A DNA stretch of 64,000 nucleotides from Lysobacter gummosus (GTDB lineage Bacteria; Pseudomonadota; Gammaproteobacteria; Xanthomonadales; Xanthomonadaceae): NCBI RefSeq assembly GCF_001442805.1, contig NZ_CP011131.1:1240001-1304000 (forward strand), written 5' to 3'. Position numbers and translations under genes: made by a program. Each line of letters begins with the position of its first letter. The first letter of the stretch is position 1. Below are positions 1 through 7,344 of this stretch, piece after piece. A model generated the notes under the pieces. The model worked only from the letters and a program-made list of their open reading frames with translations, did no database searches and had not been told where the DNA came from.

Positions 1-2
1 GC

Positions 3-158
3 CTGGCGGGGCGTCGGGTGTGTGTGCTGGTCGACGACCGGCGCTCCGCCGCCGCGGCCGCGGCGCTGGCGCGCACCGGCGCGACCTACGTGCAGCTCGA
101 TCCGTCCCAGCCGATCGCGCAGCGCCCTGAGGTGCTGCGGGAGCTCGAGCGAAACTGA
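3..158 (+). CDS. 3' end of an unidentified protein (truncated by window start)
   Basis: An open frame runs from the first bases of the window to a TGA at 156-158. The 51 visible residues are Ala/Arg-rich, include VCVLVDDRRSA and LARTGATYVQLDP, and end in LRELERN. The codons have the strong third-position GC bias of the neighbouring genes, which supports real coding. The visible part has no membrane segment or catalytic motif that I recognise, so I assign no function. The 210 bases up to the next start contain no convincing gene. Confidence 0.55.
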   Translation: MAGRRVCVLVDDRRSAAAAAALARTGATYVQLDPSQPIAQRPEVLRELERN

Positions 159-369
159 GCAACGCATCCGCAGCCTATGCCAAAGGTCGGGATGACCATC
201 CGCAGACGCCGCCGCTCTGAGCGCGGCGCTAGCTTGTGTGTGGGAAAAGGGAGCTCAGGACCATGCGCGAACCGTGTCTGCGGTGCGGATGCGAACGCAT
301 GCGCGTGCCATCGGGCGCAGTGCGCGGCGAATATGAAACCTCGTATACGGGCGATCACAGGGCGCGCGC

Positions 370-1719
370 ATGAACGGCTTGCGCAAGGCGCTGGCGCAGA
401 CGCCGCCGCTGTGGTGGTCGCTGCTGTACTTCTTCTGTCTGCTCTGCGGCTACTACGTGCTGCGCCCGGTGCGCGATGCGATGGGCGCATCCAGCGACGC
501 GGCCACGGTGTTTCCGCATGCGGCGATCCAATGGGCGCAATCGCACGGGCTGCAGCTCAAGGACTTCGTGCTGCAAGTGCTGTTCACCTGCACCTTCGTG
601 GTCATGATCGCGTTGCAGCCGGTGTACGGCGCGCTGGTCGCGCGGTTCCCGCGGCGAGTGTTCCTGCCGGTGGTCTACGGCATCTTCATTCTCTGTCTGT
701 TCGCGTTCCACTGGGCGTTCCACACCCAGGTGCCCGGACGCGGCATGGTGTTCTTTGTGTGGACGGCGATCTTCAATCTGTTCGCGGTGACCGTGTTCTG
801 GAGCTACATGGCGGATGTGTTCGACGATCGCCAGGCGCGCCGGGTGTACGGCTACATCGGCGCCGGGGGCACCGCCGGCGCGGTGATCGGGCCGATGTTG
901 ACGCAATGGCTGGTGCAGCCGCTGGGTGTGGCGAATCTGCTGCTGGTCTCGGCCGGGTTCCTGGCGGTGTGCGTGCTGTGCATCGTGCGCTTGCGGCCGT
1001 GGGCGATCCGGCGCGCGCATGCGCAAGGGCTGGACAGCGGCGAGGGCGCGATGGGCGGCTCGGTCTGGGCCGGGCTGAAGCTGGTGTGGCAGCGGCCGGT
1101 GCTGCGGGCGATGGCGGCGACCTTGTTCTTCAGCGTCGGCGCGGCGACCTTGCTCTACAACCAGCAGGCGGCGATCGCGCGCGAGTTCTATCCCGGCGCC
1201 GAAGCGGCGACGGCGTACTTCGCCCGCATCGACAGTGCGGTGAATCTGCTTGCGATCCTGACCCAACTGCTGCTCACGCGCTGGCTGCTCGATCGCCACG
1301 GCGTCGCCCCCGCGCTGCTGATGCCCGGATTGATCCTGCTGCTGGGTTTCGGCGTGCTGATGGCGTCGCCGCTGCCGGTGATGGTCGCGATCGTGCAGGT
1401 GCTGCAGCGCGGCAGCGAGTTCGCCCTGGCCAAGCCGGCGCGCGAGACCTTGTACACGCGGGTGGACCGTCCATCGCGCTACAAGGGCAAGGCGGTGATC
1501 GACACCGCGATCTTCCGCGGCACCGATCTGGCCTTCGTTTGGATCCACAAGGCGGTGGCGTTGTTCGGCACCCAGGCGGTGTTCGCGGCCGGCGCGATCG
1601 CCGCCGCGGGCATGACCGCCGGCGCCTGGAGCATCGTGCGCGCGCAGCGCGGCCTGCCAGGCGCCGATTCCTCTTCCGACAGCGCTTTCGACCGACAACC
1701 CGCACGAGGTGAATCATGA
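370..1719 (+). CDS. MFS-type transporter, Npt1/Npt2-like
   Basis: This 449-residue integral inner-membrane protein has about twelve hydrophobic segments. An early CGYYVLRPVRDAMG stretch and the later WSYMADVFDDRQARRVYGY resemble the Npt1/Npt2 branch of the major facilitator superfamily. That branch is related by fold to ATP/ADP translocases but is mostly uncharacterised in free-living bacteria, so the substrate is unknown. The ATG at 370 has only a weak AGGG ahead of it, but the hydrophobic N-terminus starts soon after. The stop codon overlaps the start of the next gene (1716-1719, ATGA), implying translational coupling with the exported epimerase-like protein. Confidence 0.75.
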   Translation: MNGLRKALAQTPPLWWSLLYFFCLLCGYYVLRPVRDAMGASSDAATVFPHAAIQWAQSHGLQLKDFVLQVLFTCTFVVMIALQPVYGALVARFPRRVFLPVVYGIFILCLFAFHWAFHTQVPGRGMVFFVWTAIFNLFAVTVFWSYMADVFDDRQARRVYGYIGAGGTAGAVIGPMLTQWLVQPLGVANLLLVSAGFLAVCVLCIVRLRPWAIRRAHAQGLDSGEGAMGGSVWAGLKLVWQRPVLRAMAATLFFSVGAATLLYNQQAAIAREFYPGAEAATAYFARIDSAVNLLAILTQLLLTRWLLDRHGVAPALLMPGLILLLGFGVLMASPLPVMVAIVQVLQRGSEFALAKPARETLYTRVDRPSRYKGKAVIDTAIFRGTDLAFVWIHKAVALFGTQAVFAAGAIAAAGMTAGAWSIVRAQRGLPGADSSSDSAFDRQPARGES

Positions 1720-2846
1720 CCTTCAACCGCCGCGATTTTCTCGCCGCCGGTGCCGCCGGCGCCGGCCTGCTAGCGATGCCTTCGTTCGCGCGCACGATTC
1801 TTCAGCCCAAGCCGCGCAAGATTCTGGTGATGGGCGGCACCGGGTTTCTCGGGCCGCACTTCGTCGAGATCGCGCGCAAGCACGGCCATACGCTGACGCT
1901 GTTCAATCGCGGCAAGACCAATCCGGACAAGTTTTCCGGCGAGGAGTACCACGACATCGAGCAGTTGCACGGCGATCGCAAGACCGACATGAAGGCGCTG
2001 GAAGGCGACCGCCAATGGGACGCGGTGCTCGATACCTCGGCTTACATCCCGGCCGATGTGACGCGGTCGGGCAAGTTGCTCGCGGCGCGGGTGAAGCAAT
2101 ACGTGCTGGTTTCGACCATTTCGGTGTATGCCAAGAACGATGCGCCGGCCGATGAGACCTCGCCGGTCGCGACGCTGGCCGATCCCAACGTCACGGAAGT
2201 CACCGGCGAAACCTACGGCGGATTGAAGGCGCTGTGCGAGAAGGCCGCCGAGCAGGAACTGCCCGGCCGCACGACCGTGGTCCGGCCGGGTTTGATCGTC
2301 GGCCCGGGCGACAACAGCGACCGCTTCACCTATTGGCCGGCGCGCGCCGATCGTGGCGGCGAGATCCTCGCGCCCGGCAGCGAACAAGACCCGACCCAGT
2401 TCATCGACGTGCGCGATCTGGCCGCGTTCCTGCTGACCACGATCGAGCGCGGCCACGTCGGCATCTACAACGCCGACGGCGCCCCCGGCGCGCTGACCAT
2501 GGGCGCGGTGTTGCGCGAATCGCAGCGCGCTTCGGGCAAGAAATCCAGCGTGACCTGGGTACCGGCGGATTTCCTGGAAGAGCAGAAGGTGCAGGCCTGG
2601 AGCGACATGCCGGCGTGGATTCCGGCGCGCGGCGAATACGCCGGCTTCGGCCGCACCTCGGTGAGCAAGGCGAAAGCGGCGGGGTTGAATTACCGGCCCT
2701 TGCGCGAGACCGCGCGCGACACCCTGGTGTGGTGGCGGACGCTGCCGGAAGAGCGCCGCGCGAAGCTCAAGGCCGGCTTGAAGCCGGAGCGCGAGGCCGA
2801 GGTGCTCAAGGCCTGGCATGCGAAGGCGAAGACGAAGGGCGGTTGA
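1716..2846 (+). CDS. Tat-exported NAD-dependent epimerase/dehydratase-like protein
   Basis: The protein has 376 residues. The N-terminus carries a twin-arginine signal (FNRRDFLAAGAAGAG, residues 3-17), so it should be exported folded, with cofactor. After it comes a Rossmann start, ILVMGGTGFLGPHF, with the GxxGxxG phosphate loop of extended short-chain dehydrogenases, and later VVRPGLIVGPGDNSDR and QFIDVRDLAAF, typical of NAD(P)-dependent sugar epimerases. The usual YxxxK pair is replaced by something like YGGLKALCE (YxxxK present as Y-G-G-L-K). Start overlaps the upstream MFS gene by four bases. Periplasmic epimerase-like proteins of this kind are common in Xanthomonadaceae, but their substrate is not known to me. 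Confidence 0.8.
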   Translation: MTFNRRDFLAAGAAGAGLLAMPSFARTILQPKPRKILVMGGTGFLGPHFVEIARKHGHTLTLFNRGKTNPDKFSGEEYHDIEQLHGDRKTDMKALEGDRQWDAVLDTSAYIPADVTRSGKLLAARVKQYVLVSTISVYAKNDAPADETSPVATLADPNVTEVTGETYGGLKALCEKAAEQELPGRTTVVRPGLIVGPGDNSDRFTYWPARADRGGEILAPGSEQDPTQFIDVRDLAAFLLTTIERGHVGIYNADGAPGALTMGAVLRESQRASGKKSSVTWVPADFLEEQKVQAWSDMPAWIPARGEYAGFGRTSVSKAKAAGLNYRPLRETARDTLVWWRTLPEERRAKLKAGLKPEREAEVLKAWHAKAKTKGG

Positions 2847-2976
2847 TTTCGCGGGGCGCCGTGTGGGGTGACGGACGCGATCTCGCGGTTGCTCTCAAGC
2901 CGTGGCGCGGATCTCGGCGTCGGCCGTGCGAAGCCGTATGCTGCGCGCTTCGATCTCACCTTATGGAGCACGCCCG

Positions 2977-3327
2977 ATGCATTGGCTCGCCATCGTCCTG
3001 ATCGCCGTGGTCGCGTCGCTTCATCTGTATTTCCTGGTCCTGGAGATGTTCCTGTGGACCAGGCCGCTCGGCATGAAGGTGTTCCGCAATACCCCGGAAA
3101 AGGCCGAGATCACCCGGGTGCTGGCGGCCAATCAGGGGCTGTACAACGGCTTCCTGGTCGCCGGTCTGGTCTGGGGATTGGCCTGCGCGCGCGTGGACGT
3201 GGCGACGTTCTTCCTGGCCTGCGTGGTGGTCGCCGGCGCTTATGGCGCGGCTACGGTCAGCCGGCGGATCTTCTATGTGCAGGCGGTTCCGGCGCTGGCT
3301 GCGTTGGCGGCGGTGTGGTTGCTGTAG
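2977..3327 (+). CDS. DUF1304 family small membrane protein
   Basis: A 116-residue protein with four predicted membrane helices. The opening IVLIAVVASLHLYFLVLEM, the central TRVLAANQGLYNGFLVAGL and the final helix match the DUF1304 family, whose members are small inner-membrane proteins of unknown role. I start at the ATG at 2977, which has GGAG at 2965-2968; upstream in-frame starts would add an Arg-rich leader unlike the family. It lies 130 bases after the epimerase-like gene and is probably transcribed separately. Confidence 0.85.
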   Translation: MHWLAIVLIAVVASLHLYFLVLEMFLWTRPLGMKVFRNTPEKAEITRVLAANQGLYNGFLVAGLVWGLACARVDVATFFLACVVVAGAYGAATVSRRIFYVQAVPALAALAAVWLL

Positions 3328-3398
3328 GTCCCTTCGAGGGCAAGAGCGAATCCCTCACGCTCCGATTCGCTATCTGAAACGGAGTGCTCGCCGGGCGT

Positions 3399-3590
3399 CA
3401 GCCCCTTTTCCAAAGGGGGCGCGATTTGCGTGTTTCGGCCCCAGCGACGAAACCTTCCACCCTGAGCGTATCGTTCCTCCCTTTGAAAAAGGGTGAAGGG
3501 CCGCGCTTGCGAACCGCAGGTTCGCGCGGCACTGAACGCCCACAGGCTGTGCCTGTGGGCCGGAGGGCTAGGGGGGATTTGCTTTTAGCT
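3399..3590. repeat. CCCCTTT..AAAGGGG intergenic repeat, copy 1
   Basis: This fills the convergent gap between the DUF1304 gene and wrbA. It starts with a CCCCTTTTCCAAAGGGGG hairpin near 3401. A module at about 3480-3587 follows, with a CCTTTGAAAAAGGG hairpin, a GCGAACC-GCA-GGTTCGC hairpin, a ten-base-pair GCCCACAGGC/GCCTGTGGGC hairpin and a closing GGGGGGATTTGCTTTT box. The same module recurs in inverted orientation at about 5964-6075, differing at only a few positions. No protein-coding signal is convincing here. Confidence 0.85.
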
Positions 3591-3599
3591 CTCCCCAAC

Positions 3600-4199
3600 T
3601 CACCCGTGCAGCTTTTTAGCCGTCTCAGCCACCTCGCGCCCCTGGTAACGCGCCGCATCAAGCTCATTCTGAGTCGGCTGCCGCGAACCATCGCCGCCGG
3701 TGATGGTGGTGGTGCCATAAGGCGAGCCGCCGGTGACTTCGTCCAGCCGCATCTGCCCGGCATAGCCGTAGTTGAGCCCGACGATCACCATGCCGAAGTG
3801 CAGCAGGTTGGTGATGATCGAGAACAACGTCGTTTCCTGGCCGCCGTGCTGGGTCGCGGTCGAGGTGAAGGCCGCGCCGACCTTGCCGTGCAACGCGCCC
3901 TTGGCCCACAGCCCGCCGGCCTGATCGAGGAAGTTGGCCATCTGCGAGGACATCCGCCCGAAGCGGGTGCCGGTGCCGACGACGATGGCGTCGTAATGCT
4001 CCAGATCGGCGATCTGCGCGATCGGCGCGGCCTGATCGAGCTTGTAGTGCGACTTGCGCGCGACCTCTTCCGGCACCAGCTCCGGAACGCGCTTGATATC
4101 GACCTGCGCGCCGGCCGCGCGCGCGCCTTCGGCCACGGCTTCGGCCATTTTTTCGCAGTGGCCGTAGGCCGAGTAATAAAGCACCAACACCTTCGCCAT
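3600..4199 (-). CDS. wrbA: NAD(P)H:quinone oxidoreductase WrbA
   Basis: A 199-residue cytoplasmic flavoprotein that reduces quinones by two electrons, protecting against redox cycling. It starts [20 protein letters not shown], the flavodoxin FMN-phosphate loop. Next come [34 protein letters not shown] and the family-typical GLNYGY and [17 protein letters not shown]. Length matches E. coli WrbA (198). The frame stays open upstream, but I start at the ATG at 4199 because that is where WrbA homology begins. It diverges from an MFS exporter gene, with 437 bases between the two starts. Confidence 0.96.
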   Translation of the reverse strand: MAKVLVLYYSAYGHCEKMAEAVAEGARAAGAQVDIKRVPELVPEEVARKSHYKLDQAAPIAQIADLEHYDAIVVGTGTRFGRMSSQMANFLDQAGGLWAKGALHGKVGAAFTSTATQHGGQETTLFSIITNLLHFGMVIVGLNYGYAGQMRLDEVTGGSPYGTTTITGGDGSRQPTQNELDAARYQGREVAETAKKLHG

Positions 4200-4636
4200 G
4201 ATCTTCGCCTCGTGCAGTAGACAGGGCGTCGAGCCTAGACCGGCGATGTTGCAAACGGTGTGACCGGTTGCGCGTTCGTCGCAACGTACGCACGCAAGCC
4301 GCACGCGGCCCGGGATCGATCGGGCTGCGTCGATGATGCGCCGGCCAACATGCCGCATCCGCGCGCGCGCGACTAGTTCGCAATCCGGGATTTACAGTCC
4401 CGAACGGGCGAAAATCCGCCAAAGCCCGCAACCTCAAGGCTTACGCGCAGCGTCCTCGATTCGGAACAATGAAAGCGACACAGCGTGGTTTATCGACACC
4501 ACGGTGTTTCCTAAAGTGAACCAATGCGTCGGCACACGGCGCGCCCTCCGGCTTCCTCTGCATTCCTCCTCAATGGTTACGCCGCTACGGCTCGCGCCGT
4601 GCGGCGGCGACTGTTCTTTCTTCAAGGAGCACCCCC
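4200..4636. other. Divergent intergenic region wrbA / MFS exporter
   Basis: These 437 bases separate two divergent starts and must hold both promoters. The stretch at 4440-4560 is less GC-rich than the rest. I see no clear regulator gene, strong palindrome or RNA element; frames open here are Arg/Ala-rich shadows. An AAGGAG ribosome-binding site for the exporter sits at 4624-4629. Confidence 0.5.
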
Positions 4637-5842
4637 GTGCTGTTGCCCCTCATGTTGCTGTCGGCGGCCGGTTTCACCGTGCTGACGACCGAATTCATCC
4701 TGGTCGGCCTGTTGCCGTCGCTCGCGCGCGATCTGGGCGTGAGCGTTTCCCAGGCCGGCTTGCTGGTGACCTTGTTCGCGTTCGCGGTCGCCGCCAGCGG
4801 GCCGTTTTTGACCGCGTATTTCTCGCGTTTCGAACGCAAGCGCTTGTTCATCGTGGTGTTGCTGTTGTTCGCCGCTTCCAATCTGCTCGCGGCGATGGCG
4901 CCGAATCTCGGGGTGATGGCGCTCGCGCGATTGATCCCGGCGTTGGGCGTGCCGGTGTTCTGGGCGCTGGCCAGCGAAACCGCGGTCGATCTGGCCGGGC
5001 AGGAGCGCGCCGGGCGCGCGATCTCGGTGATTTCCTTCGGCGTGATCTGCGCGACGGTGATCGGTGTTCCCACCGGCACCTTGATCGCCGACGCCTTCGG
5101 CTGGCGCGCGGCGTTCGTCGCCCTGGCGATCGCCTCGGTGCTCAAGGCCACGCTGCTGTTCGTATTCCTGCCCGACAGCCGCTCGGCTCAGCCGCAGATG
5201 AAGTTGCGCCACCAGTTCCTGGTGCTGCGCGATCCGCGCGTGGGCGGGCATGTGCTGCTGTCGGTAATCCTGTTCACCGGCATGTTCACGGCCTACACCT
5301 ATCTGGCCGACATGTTCGAACGCCTGGCCGGTTTCAACGGCTCGGTGGTCGGCTGGGCGTTGATGGCATTCGGCGCGGTCGGCCTGATCGGCAATACGCT
5401 GGGCGGGCGCATCGTCGATCGCAATCCGCTGGTGGCGTCGCTGATCTTCAGCGTGCCGATGGCGATCGGCCTGGTGCTGGTGGTGCCGGCGGTGCAGTCG
5501 CTGCCCTTGTTCGCGGTGACGCTGGCGCTGTGGGGCATCACCCAGGCGGCGTTGTTCCCGGTCAGCCACGTGCGGGTGATGAAGTCGGCGCCGCAGGCGC
5601 CGGCGTTCGCGGCGTCGTTGAATATTTCCGGGGCGAATCTGGGCATCGGCGTCGGTGCGATCGTCGGCGGGCAGGTGATCGATGCGGTCGGTGTCGGCGG
5701 GTTGGGGTATGCGGCCGCGGGGATCGTCGCGGTGTCGGTGTTGCTTGGCTTCGTGTTGATGTCGGCCGGTAAGCCGGCGGAAGCGGCGGTAGTGGCTACC
5801 GGTGAATCGGAGGCAGAGCCCGCGATGGATTGTGTGTCGTAA
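4637..5842 (+). CDS. MFS drug/sugar efflux transporter (AraJ/YdhP type)
   Basis: A 401-residue inner-membrane protein with twelve predicted helices. The N-terminus (AGFTVLTTEFILVGLLPSL) and the SRFERKRLFI loop after helix two, the position of the MFS motif A, are those of the arabinose-efflux/drug:H+ antiporter 1 group. The substrate cannot be read from the sequence. The GTG at 4637 is chosen because AAGGAG precedes it by seven bases. Its divergent arrangement with wrbA suggests a shared stress signal, but no local regulator is present. A repeat element begins about 20 bases after the stop. Confidence 0.85.
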   Translation: MLLPLMLLSAAGFTVLTTEFILVGLLPSLARDLGVSVSQAGLLVTLFAFAVAASGPFLTAYFSRFERKRLFIVVLLLFAASNLLAAMAPNLGVMALARLIPALGVPVFWALASETAVDLAGQERAGRAISVISFGVICATVIGVPTGTLIADAFGWRAAFVALAIASVLKATLLFVFLPDSRSAQPQMKLRHQFLVLRDPRVGGHVLLSVILFTGMFTAYTYLADMFERLAGFNGSVVGWALMAFGAVGLIGNTLGGRIVDRNPLVASLIFSVPMAIGLVLVVPAVQSLPLFAVTLALWGITQAALFPVSHVRVMKSAPQAPAFAASLNISGANLGIGVGAIVGGQVIDAVGVGGLGYAAAGIVAVSVLLGFVLMSAGKPAEAAVVATGESEAEPAMDCVS

Positions 5843-5861
5843 CCGAAGCGCGAAAACCGCT

Positions 5862-6075
5862 GCCCCCTTTGAAAAAGGGGGCGGGCGCCGGCGAAAGCCG
5901 CGTTGTCGATGGCTAACTTCGGCGCGGGGGATTTGCTTTTGCCGTGGTGGCATTGAAGCAAGAGCAAAAGCAAATCCCCCCGGTCCTCCGGCCCACAGGC
6001 ATAGCCTGTGGGCGTTCAGTGCCGCGCGAACCTGCGGTTCGCAAGCGCGGCCCTTCACCCTTTTTCAAAGGGGGG
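5862..6075. repeat. CCCCTTT..AAAGGGG intergenic repeat, copy 2 (inverted relative to copy 1)
   Basis: The element opens with GCCCCCTTTGAAAAAGGGG at about 5863, has a GGGGGATTTGCTTTTG box near 5927, then runs through the reverse complement of the copy 1 module at 5964-6075, including the GCCCACAGGC/GCCTGTGGGC hairpin near 5993-6014. It lies between the convergent ends of the MFS gene and the small membrane-protein gene that ends at 6125. With copy 1 it brackets the wrbA-MFS pair as an inverted repeat about 2.4 kb apart. Confidence 0.85.
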
Positions 6076-6124
6076 AATCAGACTTGGGGATTGTGGGAGT
6101 TGTGGGGAATGCGGGTGCGGCGGA

Positions 6125-6502
6125 TCAAAGAAACAGCGGCACCGCGAAAATAATCGCGCCCAGCACGAACAGCGCCGTCAGCACATGCACCAGCGGCCGG
6201 TTGATCCGCAGAAACACGAATTGCTCGATCGTCCTGCCGACCCAGAACAACGACATTCCCGCCAACACCGCGCGCCCCATGGCGGTGCCGTGCAAGTCGT
6301 CGGCGAAGACGAAGCACAGCGCGGCGATGCACAAAAATACGTAGATCAGCCGCAGATTGAGAATCTGCAGGATCGCCCGGTCGGCCACGCTCGCGGCCTT
6401 GAGCGATTGGCGCCAGCCGAACAGCTTCCAGAACGCCATGTGGAACAGCGCGAAGGCCAGGCTATGGGCGCCGCCGATCCAGATCCAGGTAGTCGCGTTC
6501 AT
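6125..6502 (-). CDS. Small four-helix membrane protein, function unknown
   Basis: A 125-residue protein with about four membrane helices: WIWIGGAHSLAFALFHMAFW, a central YVFLCIAALCFVFA, AVLAGMSLFWVGRTI and a C-terminal VLTALFVLGAIIFAVPLF. An FHMAFWKLFGW phrase near the first helix is reminiscent of conserved inner-membrane proteins of Gram-negative bacteria, but I cannot name a family with confidence. The ATG at 6502 has GGAGCC just upstream; the longer reading adds a Ser/Pro-rich leader without coding character. It follows the DUF4442 gene by 19 bases on the same strand, so the two are probably co-transcribed. Confidence 0.75.
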   Translation of the reverse strand: MNATTWIWIGGAHSLAFALFHMAFWKLFGWRQSLKAASVADRAILQILNLRLIYVFLCIAALCFVFADDLHGTAMGRAVLAGMSLFWVGRTIEQFVFLRINRPLVHVLTALFVLGAIIFAVPLFL

Positions 6503-6521
6503 GGCATGGCTCCGCGCGGAT

Positions 6522-6998
6522 TCAGTCGCGCTTGGGCTTGGGCGAAACCCGCATGGCGATGCGCGCCCGGAACACGGGCTCGCCGGCGGGGTTGGTGACT
6601 TCGACGTCGACCGGCAGATCATAGCCTCGGTCGGATTCGACGATGGGCGCGGCCGGCGTCGCCACCGCGCGCATGGTCCCGACGGCTTTCTTCAGGTACT
6701 CCACGCTCATGCCGATCGGGATCCAGCGCATCGATTTGGGGATGCTGGCGTCGGTCATCACCCCGCCGGTGAGTTCGGCCAGATTGCACATGGCGATGGC
6801 GTGCACGGTGCCCAGGTGATTGGTGATGGCGCGACGGTGGCGCATGGTCGCGCTGCAGCGGCCGGGTTCCAACGACTCGAAGCGCGGCGAGATGCTGGCG
6901 AAGTAGGGCGCCTTGAAGCACACCGCGCGGGTGAACAGCCAATGGCCGGCGGGATAGCGGGTAATTTTCTTGTACAGGGACAGGACGTTGGCGCTCAT
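6522..6998 (-). CDS. DUF4442 hotdog-fold protein, putative acyl-CoA thioesterase
   Basis: A 158-residue soluble protein. It shows the pattern of DUF4442 hotdog proteins: APYFASISPRFESLEPGRC, then HRRAITNHLGTVHAIAMCNL, where the NHLGTVHAIAMCNLAE segment corresponds to the central helix of the hotdog fold and would carry the catalytic region. Family members are related to PaaI-type thioesterases, though activity on a defined acyl-CoA is generally not shown. Its position upstream of the membrane-protein gene and downstream of fadE on the same strand fits lipid metabolism, but 346 bases with a repeat separate it from fadE. Confidence 0.82.
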   Translation of the reverse strand: MSANVLSLYKKITRYPAGHWLFTRAVCFKAPYFASISPRFESLEPGRCSATMRHRRAITNHLGTVHAIAMCNLAELTGGVMTDASIPKSMRWIPIGMSVEYLKKAVGTMRAVATPAAPIVESDRGYDLPVDVEVTNPAGEPVFRARIAMRVSPKPKRD

Positions 6999-7093
6999 GG
7001 GCGGGTCCGTGGTTGTGTTGGTAGTGAGTCGGGAGCGGTGGGGATGGATGGTTTCTACCGTCGTTCCCGCAGATGCATGCGTCTGTTCCTATC

Positions 7094-7203
7094 CGTCATT
7101 CCCGCGAACGCGGGAATCCAGCGACTTTCGTGCAGTTGCGACAAAGACACTGGATGTTCGGCTCCGCCGAAGTAAAACGGAGCCCGCGTTCGCGGGAATG
7201 ACG
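7094..7203. repeat. REP-like repeat (CCCGCGAACGCGGG family), copy 1
   Basis: Two facing units, CGTCATTCCCGCGAACGCGG on the left and CGCGTTCGCGGGAATGACG on the right, enclose about 70 bases. Each unit contains its own CCCGCG-AA-CGCGGG palindrome and the pair can fold back on itself. Related copies are at 26671-26810, 28984-29068 and 61823-61906. It occupies the 346-base gap between fadE and the DUF4442 gene, in which I see no gene other than the fadE terminator. Confidence 0.9.
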
Positions 7204-7273
7204 GTAGGGGAGGCGTGCGGGCACTTGTCGCAACGTCGGTAACCGCGAACCAGCAGTCGCGAACTCCAACCCC

Positions 7274-7307
7274 AAAACCAAAACGGCGGACCCGAAGGCC
7301 CGCCGTT
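7274..7307 (-). terminator. Rho-independent terminator of fadE
   Basis: On the minus strand an AACGGCGG-type stem of about ten base pairs with a TTCG loop (plus-strand arms 7282-7292 and 7297-7307, one mismatch) is followed by a T-rich tail (AAAACCAAAA on the plus strand, 7274-7283). It lies 38 bases after the fadE stop. Confidence 0.75.
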
Positions 7308-7344
7308 CCGATTCAAGCATCGCGTCGCATCCGCGCGATCCGCA

